Shown here: piece after piece, positions 49,767 to 58,392 of the stretch
Position numbering within the stretch: position 1 is the first letter of the stretch
How the letters are laid out: each line of letters starts with the position of its first letter
Source of the DNA: Amycolatopsis oliviviridis
GTDB taxonomy: Bacteria > Actinomycetota > Actinomycetes > Mycobacteriales > Pseudonocardiaceae
DNA length: 64,000 nt
Reading direction: 5' to 3'
Assembly (NCBI RefSeq): GCF_014654365.1
Contig: NZ_BNAY01000004.1
Location: 496,001-560,000 of the forward strand
The notes under the pieces: generated by a model
Told to the model about the DNA's origin: nothing
The model's database searches: none
What the model saw: the letters and a program-made list of their open reading frames with translations, nothing else
Made by a program: the position numbers and the translations under genes

Positions 49767-50585
49767 CTACGCGACCTTTTTGGTGCGTAGTTGACGGGCG
49801 TATTCCACGAGGGAATAAATGTGCGCGTCGGTGAGGTAGGCGGACTTCATTCGCCGGGGCTGGAGCCCTTCAGAGATGAGATAGCCGATGCCCCGGGATT
49901 CCGGGGCGATGGTCGCGGCGTTGAAGCCCTGGGTGGCCCAGCCGCGTCCGAGGATGATGTCCGAGGAACTGTCGGTGGTGCACCGGAACGCGAGCCGGTA
50001 GCCGAACAAGTCCCGCAGGGACGTCGGGATGATGTCCGCCGAGGGGCGTTGCGTGGCTGCCACCACGATGATCCCAGCGGCACGGCCCCGGGCGACCAGG
50101 TCACGAAGCAGGCGCACGAACGCCTCTTGCTGGTCTTTGGTGCCCATGGTGGCCGAGTACATCGCCAGTTCGTCGATGACGAGCGCGATCACATCGATCG
50201 GATCGGTCTTGGCGATCTTGCGGCGACGAACCCGCTTGAGCTCCGTGTAACGGCGGTCCATTTCGGACTGGAGCTGTCCCAGGCGGTGAAGCGCCATGTC
50301 AATGTCGGGGCCGACGAACACGTCGGCGATGTCGCGCCACAGGCCAAGTTCGACCTGCTTGCCGTCGAACAGCCACAGCGACACATCCGGGCAGAGCGCG
50401 CAGTGCGCCACGATGTTGTTGAGAGCGACGGACTTACCCGCGCCGGGTTCGCCACCCAATAGGATGTTGCGGTAGATCAGCTCGATTTCCGCGAGTACGC
50501 CGTCTTCGAAGATGCCCAGGTGAACCAGGTCGTAGATCGACAGGCCGGACACGGGCACGGTGTCAGCGCGATGGGTGGTCTTCAT
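49767..50585 (-). CDS. TraB-like FtsK/SpoIIIE DNA translocase
   Basis: 272 aa, shorter than classical TraB. Walker A LLGGEPGAGKSVALNNI (about residues 43-59), Walker B VIALVIDELAMYS and the ATQRPSADIIP sensor are typical of AICE transfer ATPases. ATG at 50585 has AGGAGG 8 nt upstream. It moves double-stranded element DNA from donor to recipient. It has no membrane segment of its own; the protein encoded just upstream (50605) probably supplies it. Confidence 0.9.
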   Translation of the reverse strand: MKTTHRADTVPVSGLSIYDLVHLGIFEDGVLAEIELIYRNILLGGEPGAGKSVALNNIVAHCALCPDVSLWLFDGKQVELGLWRDIADVFVGPDIDMALHRLGQLQSEMDRRYTELKRVRRRKIAKTDPIDVIALVIDELAMYSATMGTKDQQEAFVRLLRDLVARGRAAGIIVVAATQRPSADIIPTSLRDLFGYRLAFRCTTDSSSDIILGRGWATQGFNAATIAPESRGIGYLISEGLQPRRMKSAYLTDAHIYSLVEYARQLRTKKVA

Positions 50586-50604
50586 GATGGTCACCTCCTG
50601 GTGA

Positions 50605-51381
50605 TCAGTCGATGTAGTCGGAGAGGTCTTCCCCGTTGACCACTACGGACGAGCGCGGAGACTCGACGGGTTTCACGGTGGTCTTACGAGGCTTCACCGA
50701 GCCGGATTCGGCCGGCATAGTTCCCGGGACGGGAAACGGGGTGATCGTGGCGCCGGTAATGGGTTCGGTGCCTTCGGTCTTGCCGCCGATCAGCGAGGTG
50801 AGCTTGGCCAACGGCGAGTCGATCGGTGTGGTCTTGTCCAACGGATCCCGTCGGATCACATCCACAGCCAGCAGCGTGGACAGTTTCCGCACCCTGTGCA
50901 GACGTGCGTCCCGGGCGAAACAAGCCGGGGCGATGTACTCCAACGCGGCTTCGAGATCGCCACCGGACGAGCCAGCGCGAACCCACATCCAGATTCGTTC
51001 GCCGGTCTTCGTTGGGCGTCCCCACAGCATCAAGGGCAACGCGCCATCGAGATTCATCGTGCGGATACGCGTCTGCTTCAAGCAGGTACGCAGTCGATGC
51101 CGGTCGATCACGCACCACATGCGCGCGAAGAAGAACCAGCGAGTGAACGGCACCAAGACCAGCACGAGCAGAACGCCCGCGAAGATCAGCCACGATGTCA
51201 GCGAACTGACCTTGGTGTTCAGCCACACCATGCCCGTTGCCCAGGCAGCAAGAACGATGATTTCCACGCGCCAGCGAATCAGCGCACCCATGATCACAAA
51301 GGGCATCCACTGCTTCGGCGCGTGCCAGAACTCCAGAACGTCGGTACGCCGTCCCCGGGCACCACGAGTAGACTTAGCCAT
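50605..51381 (-). CDS. AICE transfer-associated membrane protein
   Basis: 258 aa, starting at MAKSTRGARGRRTD. Two hydrophobic segments (about residues 27-50 and 60-82), then a soluble domain and a Pro/Thr-rich tail. It lies 19 nt upstream of the translocase gene, where AICEs carry a membrane partner for TraB. The exact family is not recognised. Confidence 0.75.
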   Translation of the reverse strand: MAKSTRGARGRRTDVLEFWHAPKQWMPFVIMGALIRWRVEIIVLAAWATGMVWLNTKVSSLTSWLIFAGVLLVLVLVPFTRWFFFARMWCVIDRHRLRTCLKQTRIRTMNLDGALPLMLWGRPTKTGERIWMWVRAGSSGGDLEAALEYIAPACFARDARLHRVRKLSTLLAVDVIRRDPLDKTTPIDSPLAKLTSLIGGKTEGTEPITGATITPFPVPGTMPAESGSVKPRKTTVKPVESPRSSVVVNGEDLSDYID

Positions 51382-51486
51382 GACTCTCAGCCCTCCAAGG
51401 CAGAGTTGATAAAGAAAACGAGCAGCACGGGGCCGGACAGGAACCGCCAAGAACCAGAACGGCCCCGTGCTACTCGAATTGATGAA

Positions 51487-51729
51487 CTAGGCCGCAAGCA
51501 TGTCGGCCATTGTCAAGCCACTACGGTGAATCGCGAGGTTCGCGGATGCGTAGTGATATTTCGACCACAAAAGGTCGCTTGCCAACATGAGATCTTCGTA
51601 CAGATCCCAACGATTAGCAGGCTTCCGGCGACGAATGTCCTTCTGGACTTCGCGCACCACATTAAGCCATTCCAGCGCGTCACGCGCTTCAGACTCCCAA
51701 AACCGGGTGTCTTCCGTGTCGAGATACAT
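51487..51729 (-). CDS. AICE hypothetical protein, 80 aa
   Basis: Helical, Trp- and Asp-rich (TRFWESEARDALEWLNVVREVQKDI, DLLWSKYHYASANLAIHRS). No motif known to me. It lies between the SCO3933-like gene and the transfer genes on the same strand. Confidence 0.65.
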   Translation of the reverse strand: MYLDTEDTRFWESEARDALEWLNVVREVQKDIRRRKPANRWDLYEDLMLASDLLWSKYHYASANLAIHRSGLTMADMLAA

Positions 51730-51760
51730 GCGTCACTCCCAAGCCACGAAAATACGGGGA

Positions 51761-52099
51761 TCAGGACGAAGAAGCCGAACCCGCCTTCGAACCAGCGACG
51801 GCCTTGATGTCGGACGCACGGAAAGCCGTCCCGTTCTTGCCGTTCTGTGCCCACGGAATCGCCTGCAACTCCACGGGGTTGACGAGCTGACCGACTGCGA
51901 CCTTGGGGGGCTGGTGGCCCGTAACGGTCACAGTGATCACCTCCGCCCCGCCGTCGTCCATGGCAACGAGCTGCACAGCCCACATCGGAACGTTGGTGTT
52001 GCGCTCGAACCGCTGCTGGCCGTTCTGGTCGGTCTTCGGCTGAACCTCGCGACCCACGGTGAACGTGACCTTCGAAGTGTCGATCAAGAGACGCATCAT
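51761..52099 (-). CDS. SCO3933-family regulatory protein
   Basis: 112 aa (ATG 52099 or 52096): MRLLIDTSKVTFTVGREVQPKTDQ, then VPMWAVQLVAMDDGGAEVITVTVTG and a short C-terminal region. It resembles the small AICE protein called SCO3933-family regulator. It is divergent from the TPR regulator across a gap with four phased repeats. Confidence 0.75.
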   Translation of the reverse strand: MMRLLIDTSKVTFTVGREVQPKTDQNGQQRFERNTNVPMWAVQLVAMDDGGAEVITVTVTGHQPPKVAVGQLVNPVELQAIPWAQNGKNGTAFRASDIKAVAGSKAGSASSS

Positions 52100-52189
52100 G
52101 CCCTCCAAGGCAATCAATTTGCTAGCAATACGCTCCGCTTCATTCGGCGCGTATCTACAGCAAACCGCGTCGTGGCCATGACTCAACAG

Positions 52190-52223
52190 TGACGGAAAAT
52201 GACGGGGGTGACGGGACATGACG
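52190..52223. repeat. Four helically phased TGACGG repeats
   Basis: TGACGG or TGACGC units start at 52190, 52200, 52209 and 52219, one per DNA turn. They lie between the divergent SCO3933-like and TPR-regulator genes and are probably a multi-site operator for one of them. Confidence 0.75.
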
Positions 52224-52246
52224 CACCTATTGAAAAAGCTATTCTG

Positions 52247-53626
52247 ATGCGAGATAATGGGAACGGCAGTACCCAACGCAAAGCAGGGGGGCGGATGACT
52301 CCGCTACGGCAAGCTAGGGACGACCGAGGGTGGACGAAAGCCAAGCTCGTTCACCTGATCGAGGTATGTGCGAAGACTAAGGGAGTCAAGCTCAACAAGA
52401 CGACTTCCAGTCTGAGCCGTGAAGTCTCGTACTGGGAGAGTGGGCAACGAAGTCCTCAAGAGCCAGTGGCGTCACTCTTGTGCAACGTCTACGGAAAGAG
52501 CGCACTTGAGCTGGGCTTGAACCCGACCCCCGACCAAGCTCGCTCGGACGTCGGCTTGATCTACTCGCCATCACTGCTGGCAGCCGTTGAGAGCTTGACC
52601 AAGCTCGCCGTCTTCGACGAGACACGGCACACGAGCGTGCTGAATGGCTCGTACTCAGTCGATGCCCTAAACGCTGCCTGCATGGACTGGCTGTTCAGGG
52701 AGTCACGCTACGAGTCGACCGATGGACGGATCACCGAGGCAGACGTACTCGAGGTCCGAAGTGCTGCCCAGATGTTCGACAGCCTGGATCGAACGATCGG
52801 TGGGGAAACACAACGCCTCCTTGCGGTGAGGTTCGTGCGCGAACGACTAGCCCCACGTCTCAGCGTGGCCGGAACTGATCCAGCAAGTCGAGCCCTGTTC
52901 ACAGCAGCCGCGATCCTGTGTGAAGTGATCGGCTGGATGGCATACGACGCAGAGCGGCACAGTGTTGCACAGCGTTACTTTGTGCAAGCCCTTCGGCTAG
53001 CCAAGGACGCAGACGAACCCGCGTACGGTGCCTACGTGTTGGCCACGATGGCGCATCAAGCGCTCTACCTCCACAGGCCGGACCAAGCACTCAGGTTCGC
53101 GCTAGCTGCACGTTCGAACGTGCATGTCTCCACGGTGCCCATCGTCGCCACGGAAGCCACCCTCATGGCTGCTCAGGCATACGCGCGACTGGGCAATGAA
53201 ACAGACTGTCGCGCGATGATCCTAGATGCAGAGCGGCTGTTTGCGCAGGTAGGGGCGGCCAGCACTCCGGAATGGGCATCTCACTGGACTGATGCTGTGT
53301 TCGCAACCTATGTCGGTGTGAGCTGGGTTGACATGGGCAAGCCTCACGAGGCGTATGCACCGCTCAAGTTGGCTTGGAACGCTGCTCAAGGACACCCACG
53401 ACGGCAGGTCTACAGCACTGGCCAGCTTGCTAAGGTCGCAGTGCTCAACGGCGACATCGAGCAGGCGGCCGGCCTGGGATTAGCCGCGGTTGAGTCCAGC
53501 AACAAGCAGGCATCGCAACGTTCACTCCAAGTGATCCGAGAGGTAGATGTTCAGCTCAAGCGATACGCCAAGCAACCTCAGGTTCGAGACTTCCGGGAGC
53601 GTGCCCGGTTGCTACTGGCTGGGTGA
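52247..53626 (+). CDS. XRE-type regulator with TPR domain (AICE)
   Basis: About 459 aa from ATG 52247; ATG 52295 with GGGGGG upstream is an alternative. N-terminal HTH (TPLRQARDDRGWTKAKLVHLIEVCAKT, SREVSYWESGQRSP), then about 350 residues of TPR-like helices (AAILCEVIGWMAYDAERHSVAQRYFVQALRLAKDA). This is the AICE regulator class in which TPRs often sense peptides or small molecules. It is followed closely by the NUDIX gene, a classical Pra-like arrangement. Confidence 0.82.
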   Translation: MRDNGNGSTQRKAGGRMTPLRQARDDRGWTKAKLVHLIEVCAKTKGVKLNKTTSSLSREVSYWESGQRSPQEPVASLLCNVYGKSALELGLNPTPDQARSDVGLIYSPSLLAAVESLTKLAVFDETRHTSVLNGSYSVDALNAACMDWLFRESRYESTDGRITEADVLEVRSAAQMFDSLDRTIGGETQRLLAVRFVRERLAPRLSVAGTDPASRALFTAAAILCEVIGWMAYDAERHSVAQRYFVQALRLAKDADEPAYGAYVLATMAHQALYLHRPDQALRFALAARSNVHVSTVPIVATEATLMAAQAYARLGNETDCRAMILDAERLFAQVGAASTPEWASHWTDAVFATYVGVSWVDMGKPHEAYAPLKLAWNAAQGHPRRQVYSTGQLAKVAVLNGDIEQAAGLGLAAVESSNKQASQRSLQVIREVDVQLKRYAKQPQVRDFRERARLLLAG

Positions 53627-53632
53627 GCGCTG

Positions 53633-54190
53633 GTGACTGAACAGGCACACCACCTCAGTCCCGAACAGGCTGCCCAGTTCTTCAAGGACATGGAGGCCGA
53701 GGGGGAACCCGAGGTCGAATTCAACCCCGGTATCGCTAGCCGTATCGCCAGCAAGACAGTTGCCGCTGGAGTGCTGATTCACGATTCCAACGGGCGAATT
53801 CTTTTTGTAACTCCAGTTTACAAGCCTTACCCAGAAATCCCGGGCGGTATTGTAGATGCCAACGAATCGCCGTATCTGGCGCTTCAGCGCGAGATACGGG
53901 AAGAACTTGGAATTGCGTTGAACGTTGGGAATCTGTTGGTTGTGGACTGGACGCCTATGCACGGTGTTTGGCGAGACTCGCTGCAATTTATTTTCGACGG
54001 AGGCACCCTTAGTTCACGAAGTATCGAGCAAATTGAATTGCCACGCGATGAGCTGAAAACTTTCGAGTTCAGAGCGCTTGATGAAGTCAAGAGTCTACTG
54101 AAGCCCTCTTTTCATAGGCGTCTTCATGAAGCTAATATTGCTAAGGCTGATGGACGAACTCGGTACCTGGACTTCGGGCGACCAGTCTAA
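53633..54190 (+). CDS. NUDIX hydrolase (AICE)
   Basis: 185 aa with the Nudix box G-x5-E-x7-REIREELGI (residues about 70-92) in the usual fold. GTG start 6 nt after the regulator stop. In pSAM2-like elements a Nudix protein (Pif) limits redundant transfer between donors, so a transfer-immunity role is plausible. The C-terminal half is visibly AT-rich. Confidence 0.85.
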   Translation: MTEQAHHLSPEQAAQFFKDMEAEGEPEVEFNPGIASRIASKTVAAGVLIHDSNGRILFVTPVYKPYPEIPGGIVDANESPYLALQREIREELGIALNVGNLLVVDWTPMHGVWRDSLQFIFDGGTLSSRSIEQIELPRDELKTFEFRALDEVKSLLKPSFHRRLHEANIAKADGRTRYLDFGRPV

Positions 54191-54202
54191 ACCAATTGGT
54201 AC

Positions 54203-55462
54203 TCATTGACCTCTAATCTTTGTGACCAACTCCAGCATTTTGTCGAGTGTGTTGACGCCGTTGGCGCCTTGGCTACTCTTGTCTGTTTGGTCGCCGCCTT
54301 CCCAAGTGCGTCCAAACATTCTGTCCACAAAATCAAGCTTTGCCCGCTCAACTTTGCTGGAATCTTCAACGTCCGATAGAAATGCTCCGATTGTTCCAAG
54401 TTCGAGTTGCACTCTCTTATTGGTACTTGCGCGAGTCAGTGCATGTGAGCCAAACTGAAACGCGACTCCAGCAGCAATGGCGCCCGTAACGGTAATACCA
54501 AGTTTCAGTATGACATATTGCCAAGTGGGCGAAAAGGTCGATGATACCTGGCCAAAAGTTCGAACTAGATAGATACCAAGCCCTACTAATACGGCGAATC
54601 CAAATGCGTATGCAACAACCCCAGAAACCCACTCGCGTGTCGAATAGGACCCATAGTCTTTTGCTAAAATAGCTGCTGCTGCCTTACTGGATGCTTTTTC
54701 AACTGACTTGTGAAGCTCTTCGATCTCGTTAAGGTGACCTTCTGCGTTGGTCTTCAGCGTCTCAACTTGGGATAAATGTGGCTGCGCACGTTCGGTCAGC
54801 TCTTCGCCTTGCTTTGAGAGCCAGGCGTCAAAACTCTCTTTATTGCGTTGTTGAGAATTGGTAAAAGCTTCGCTGTTGGTAACCAGTGCTGTATCAAGTC
54901 GGGTCTCGTCCTGTGCAATCCTCTGCTCTGTGCGATCAATCTGATCGGATAACGATCGCAGTTTCTCAGCGAGCCGCTCTCGTTCTTGATTAGCCTCGTT
55001 AAGGATTTCAGAAATTCGGTTGCTCTGCTCATTATTGCTTTCCAGAAGCCTTGCTATCGCCGCTTCGGCAGAGTCTCGGTACTCCTTAAAAGCGCGGTTT
55101 GCTAATGCTGCTGCACCGCCTTTGGCATTAATTACCGGCCAGGCTGAAAAGGAGTGTACTGCTTGGTCTAAGTAGCTGGATGCGTTCTGCAGGTGCGCCG
55201 TATTGTTGTTGGATACATAGTTTCGTACTTCCTGTAGGGTCTGCGACAAAAATGATTGCGTATTAGATAATGCAAGCATTGAATATGGTGCAGGGTCCGT
55301 CAAAGTCTTGTGTGGCGAGATAAAAGCGAGGCAATATCGGATCTGCTCGCCGATTTCGCCATTGCCACTGCTAATCGCGGATTCGTTTTCCTCAAAGTGG
55401 CTCTGTAGCTCATCAGTGACCTGCCACAGGGGATGACCTTCAAACTGAGCTTGAGTTGTCAT
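54203..55462 (-). CDS. AT-rich cargo gene: coiled-coil protein with two membrane segments
   Basis: 419 aa. Residues 1-140 are helical. Residues 145-275 are a long coiled coil (NEQSNRISEILNEANQERERLAEKLRSLSDQI, heptads throughout). Two hydrophobic segments (about 283-303 and 315-337) follow, then an 80-residue cytoplasmic tail. Base composition is far more AT-rich than any other gene here, so it was acquired recently from a different source. It sits at the attR end where AICEs carry cargo. No enzyme motif is visible. A membrane-acting defence or conflict function is a guess from architecture and position. Confidence 0.8.
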   Translation of the reverse strand: MTTQAQFEGHPLWQVTDELQSHFEENESAISSGNGEIGEQIRYCLAFISPHKTLTDPAPYSMLALSNTQSFLSQTLQEVRNYVSNNNTAHLQNASSYLDQAVHSFSAWPVINAKGGAAALANRAFKEYRDSAEAAIARLLESNNEQSNRISEILNEANQERERLAEKLRSLSDQIDRTEQRIAQDETRLDTALVTNSEAFTNSQQRNKESFDAWLSKQGEELTERAQPHLSQVETLKTNAEGHLNEIEELHKSVEKASSKAAAAILAKDYGSYSTREWVSGVVAYAFGFAVLVGLGIYLVRTFGQVSSTFSPTWQYVILKLGITVTGAIAAGVAFQFGSHALTRASTNKRVQLELGTIGAFLSDVEDSSKVERAKLDFVDRMFGRTWEGGDQTDKSSQGANGVNTLDKMLELVTKIRGQ

Positions 55463-55722
55463 GGCTCTCCATTGGTCGAACGATACGGCTAGATGAAGTT
55501 GGGTCTGTGAGAACTTTCTTTACGTCTTCAAGCCGCCCTACCGGGCGGGCGCGCGGTCCGAACAGGCGCGCGGCCGCCCTGGTCGCCTCCGTCTTGGACG
55601 GCCGCGCCGGACGCCGTCGGACACGCGCGCAGGACACGGCAGGACGGTTGGTAGAACGCGAAAGATTGTCACATGACAGCGCGTTCGGGGACGCCACCCA
55701 ACCCGATCGCCGGATGGTCGAA
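55463..55722. other. AICE noncoding region, GC-rich
   Basis: Between the cargo gene and the nested palindrome there is no supported gene. An open frame on the plus strand (55456-55836) is rich in Arg and Ser and overlaps the palindromes; I regard it as spurious. Short inverted repeats (GCCGCCCTA near 55535) occur. Confidence 0.5.
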
Positions 55723-55852
55723 GCCAGGCCGGACACGGTCAACCCCGCTTCGCGCCGATCTCGCGCGTGGTCACCTTCCGTAACATCGGTCACCTTGCGT
55801 AGGTCGTTCCGGGCGCGAGATCGGTTACAGGGTTGACCGTGTCCGGCCTGGC
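55723..55852. repeat. Nested inverted repeats enclosing direct repeats in the AICE
   Basis: Outer 23-bp perfect inverted repeats at 55723-55745 and 55830-55852 enclose inner 12-bp perfect inverted repeats CCGATCTCGCGC/GCGCGAGATCGG at 55755-55766 and 55813-55824. The centre holds two direct repeats GGTCACCTTCCGTA and GGTCACCTTGCGTA at 55769-55782 and 55788-55801 (13 of 14 identical, 19-bp spacing). This order suggests a protein-assembly site such as the transfer locus (clt) or an origin. Confidence 0.85.
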
Positions 55853-56076
55853 CTCAGGCGGCTTAGGATCGGGAAGGGAGGCGCGTGGATTGGCCGGCAT
55901 TGGCGGGCTCCCGAACGCGACTCGCCTTCCGAAGTGGCGACTGCCCCTTTAGTGCCCCCAAACAGCCAGTGTTGACCAGGGTGATCCCGAACTGACCAGC
56001 GTTTGCACCTGTGAAATGCCCAGGTGAACGGGGACATTCGGGGTTGTCCGGAACCTTCCAGAGTAGTTGATCTTGC
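55853..56076. other. Noncoding region next to attR
   Basis: No gene. The motif TTGACCAGGGTGATCCCG followed by ACTGACCAG and CCCAGGTGAAC may include integrase arm sites, but no clear repeat pair is seen. It ends at the attR core. Confidence 0.4.
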
Positions 56077-56113
56077 ATCCGTAGGTTCTGGGTTCGAGCC
56101 CCAGGCGGCCCAC
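56077..56113. other. attR, 37-bp core repeat
   Basis: Exact copy of 45758-45794, i.e. the 3' half of tRNA-Lys without its 5' part. The flanking base after the repeat differs (T here, C in the tRNA), fixing the right boundary of the core. Confidence 0.93.
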
Positions 56114-56141
56114 TCTTAAGACAGCCCCGCCGACTAGGTCG

Positions 56142-56810
56142 TCAGGCGAGGCGCGCCCCGTAGGCGGCGAGCACGGCCGGCAGTGGCTGGTAGAAGCTGA
56201 CCCGGCTGTTCCCGCCGGAAAGCACGCCGTAGCCGGTGGCGCCGGAGAACAGCGGGCCGCCGCTGTCGCCGCTCTCGATGGGGATGTCGGTGGCGATCGT
56301 GCCGACGACCTGCTTGCCGCCGCCGTAGTTCACGGTCTGGTTGAGGCCGAGGACCTTCCCGCACGTCTTCTTGGTGCTCATGCCGCTCTTGCACACCACC
56401 TGCCCCACCCGCGGGGTGCCCGCGCGCAGGATCCGCTGGGTGTTGCCGTTGTAGAGGTCGACCCGGGCGTTCCCGGAGCCGGAGACGTCCCGGATGCGCC
56501 CGTAGTCGGTGACCGGGAAGTGGGAGTCCTCGTTGGGGCCGATGTCCTTCCAGTCGAGCCCGTGTTCGGTGCAGTGCCCGGCCGTGAGGATGTAGCGGAC
56601 GCTCTTGACGACGATCGCGAACCCCGCCGAGCAGTAGTACGGTTCGCGGCCGGGTCCCGGCGAGACGGTGTACATCGCGTCGCCACCGTTCACTGTGGAC
56701 TGTGGTTCAGGCGACGCCGCCGAGGCGGCCGGGCCGGCCAGCAAGGTGGCCGTGGCCAGGGAAAGCAGTACTCCGACCAGCCTGCGACCCGAGCGGGCGA
56801 ACATGGGCAT
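56142..56810 (-). CDS. Secreted chymotrypsin-fold (S1) serine protease
   Basis: 222 aa. Sec signal peptide to about residue 33 (RRLVGVLLSLATATLLAGPAASA). Catalytic triad: His in ILTAGHC, Asp in ARVDLYN, Ser in ESGDSGGP. Cys pairs fit streptogrisin-like disulfides. No long pro-region is visible. It lies 29 bp outside attR and is followed on the same strand by no further gene. Confidence 0.88.
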   Translation of the reverse strand: MPMFARSGRRLVGVLLSLATATLLAGPAASAASPEPQSTVNGGDAMYTVSPGPGREPYYCSAGFAIVVKSVRYILTAGHCTEHGLDWKDIGPNEDSHFPVTDYGRIRDVSGSGNARVDLYNGNTQRILRAGTPRVGQVVCKSGMSTKKTCGKVLGLNQTVNYGGGKQVVGTIATDIPIESGDSGGPLFSGATGYGVLSGGNSRVSFYQPLPAVLAAYGARLA

Positions 56811-56914
56811 GTCCCTTCGTCCTGCGTGAGATCCGCTGTACCTGGACCAGTTCAGTGGCAGCAGGCGGGTGGCACAACGGGAGTCAGCCTGACGAGTGAC
56901 CCGGAGGAAGCTCG

Positions 56915-57415
56915 TCAACTCCGGTGCTGTTCGGCGAGCTGCTTGAAGGTGAGCAGCTGCCGTCGGGCCATGACCAGATCACCGACGGAAACCCCGACGG
57001 CCACCAAGCGGTTGGTGCGCATGACGACCTTCAGCAGCAGGCGCGAAGTGTCCCGCTCCTGGGGTATGAGTACGTAGGACATGAAGGCGCCCATGATGGC
57101 GCCCGTCAGCTGTTCCCCCGGCGCGACCGAGACGACGCGGCCGAGCTTGCGCCCGCCGGTGGCGGTGAACGTTTCGCCGACTCGGGGCTCGGGAAGATCC
57201 AAAAGCTCGCGGGGTGAGCGGCGGCCGAGGTTGTCGATCCAGTCGTACGAGTAAGGCGCGAGCCGCACTTGCGCGACCCACGGCCACACCGCTTCGGTGG
57301 GTGCCTCGACACTCACGCCTCGCCAGGCGCGAAGCGTCGGGGAGGTGACGAAGTCGTCGCACGGATAAGCGCGCGCGATCTCGTCGTCGCTCACGCCCCA
57401 TCGGTCACCGATCAT
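56915..57415 (-). CDS. SRPBCC-family protein
   Basis: 166 aa: VEAPTEAVWPWVAQVRLAPYSYDWIDNLGRRSPRELLDLP and PRVGETFTATGG, the polyketide-cyclase-like fold seen in many actinobacterial proteins of unknown function. It overlaps no neighbour and may share a transcript with the protease downstream. Ligand unknown. Confidence 0.8.
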   Translation of the reverse strand: MIGDRWGVSDDEIARAYPCDDFVTSPTLRAWRGVSVEAPTEAVWPWVAQVRLAPYSYDWIDNLGRRSPRELLDLPEPRVGETFTATGGRKLGRVVSVAPGEQLTGAIMGAFMSYVLIPQERDTSRLLLKVVMRTNRLVAVGVSVGDLVMARRQLLTFKQLAEQHRS

Positions 57416-57480
57416 GCACCCATCCTCCGGTGACCGGATCCGGTGAACAACCTTCGCGGCGCCCGGGACGTCTCTTGATC

Positions 57481-58392
57481 ATGGACTTGAAGCGCGCAGC
57501 TCGCCGTGTCGTTGCCCTGTCGGCCGCTCTCGGCGCCGCGACGGCGGTGGTCGCGGCGCCGGCGTCCGCGGCCGACGACCAGGTGGTGACCGTGGTGAGC
57601 GAGGCCGACCGGGCGGCGGCGCTGGCTCACTGGACGCCGGAGCGGATGCGTCAATGGGTGGGCGAGGAGGATTTGCCGCCCGCGGAGAAGATCGGCCGCG
57701 AATGGGCGGGGCCGGTGCCGTCGGGGGTCGGACGGCTGTTCTTCACCGCCCGGCCCGGGGTCGACGGATCCTGCACGGCGACGGTGGTTCCCAGCTCCAG
57801 CAAGGACGTGGCCCTCACCGCCGGGCATTGCGTGAACGGCGGCTTCGACCGGTTCGACAACCCGATCAAGATCGTCAACGTCGTGTTCGTCCCGGGTTAC
57901 GACCACGGCGAGGCGCCGCACGGGGTGTTCGCGGCCCGGGCTTTCGCCTGGTCCAGCACGTATTCGGGCCCGACGAGCGGGGCGGACGACGACGCCGTGC
58001 TCGCCCTGGATCCGGTCGACGGCCGCCATGTCGCGGACGTCGCGGGAACGCAGGAGATCTCGTTCGGGAAGCTTCCGTCCACTGTGGACACGACGATGCT
58101 CGGCTACCCCGTTTCGCAGGCGGCCGGCGGTGAGGCGTTGTTCTCCTGCGCGCGGCCCGCCACGTACCAGGAGAACTCGGTCAACACGACGTGGAACACC
58201 GATTGCGACCTCGCGGGCGGCTCCAGCGGCGGCCCGTGGCTGCGGAACTTCGATCCCGCCACCGGCAAGGGCACCATCTTCAGCGTCACGAGCCGGGGGA
58301 CGATGACCGAGGACGGCGTGACGACGGACCTGAGCGGTGCCGCGCTGACCGAGCCGGTGCGGAAGTTGTACGAGCGAGCCGGCGAGCTCTGA
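57481..58392 (+). CDS. Secreted trypsin-like serine peptidase
   Basis: 303 aa. Signal peptide to about residue 30 (VVALSAALGAATAVVAAPASA). Triad: His in ALTAGHCVNG, Asp in GADDDAVLAL, Ser in LAGGSSGGPWL (GGSSGGP replaces GDSGGP). ATG at 57481 matches the signal peptide. A propeptide-like region RERM-type (about residues 31-90) precedes the catalytic domain. Second secreted S1 protease within 1.5 kb. Confidence 0.85.
   Translation: MDLKRAARRVVALSAALGAATAVVAAPASAADDQVVTVVSEADRAAALAHWTPERMRQWVGEEDLPPAEKIGREWAGPVPSGVGRLFFTARPGVDGSCTATVVPSSSKDVALTAGHCVNGGFDRFDNPIKIVNVVFVPGYDHGEAPHGVFAARAFAWSSTYSGPTSGADDDAVLALDPVDGRHVADVAGTQEISFGKLPSTVDTTMLGYPVSQAAGGEALFSCARPATYQENSVNTTWNTDCDLAGGSSGGPWLRNFDPATGKGTIFSVTSRGTMTEDGVTTDLSGAALTEPVRKLYERAGEL

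Larger units (their letters stand above)
45758..56113. mobile_element. 10.3-kb pSAM2-type integrative and conjugative element (AICE)
   Basis: Bounded by the 37-bp att repeat. It has int next to attL, a short xis, a RepSA-like replication initiator, small hypothetical and spread-type membrane genes, a TraB-like FtsK translocase, an SCO3933-like regulatory protein, a divergent TPR regulator with NUDIX gene, and an AT-rich cargo gene. This is the standard gene set and order of actinomycete AICEs that transfer as double-stranded DNA. All core genes are intact, so it may be functional. Confidence 0.92.

Noticed and set aside
55456..55836. 126-codon plus-strand frame in the AICE
   Set aside because: Arg/Ser-rich, no motif, and covers the nested palindromes; better explained as cis-acting DNA.
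56142..58392. The two secreted proteases as AICE cargo
   Set aside because: They lie outside attR and share the host's high GC, so they are chromosomal neighbours.
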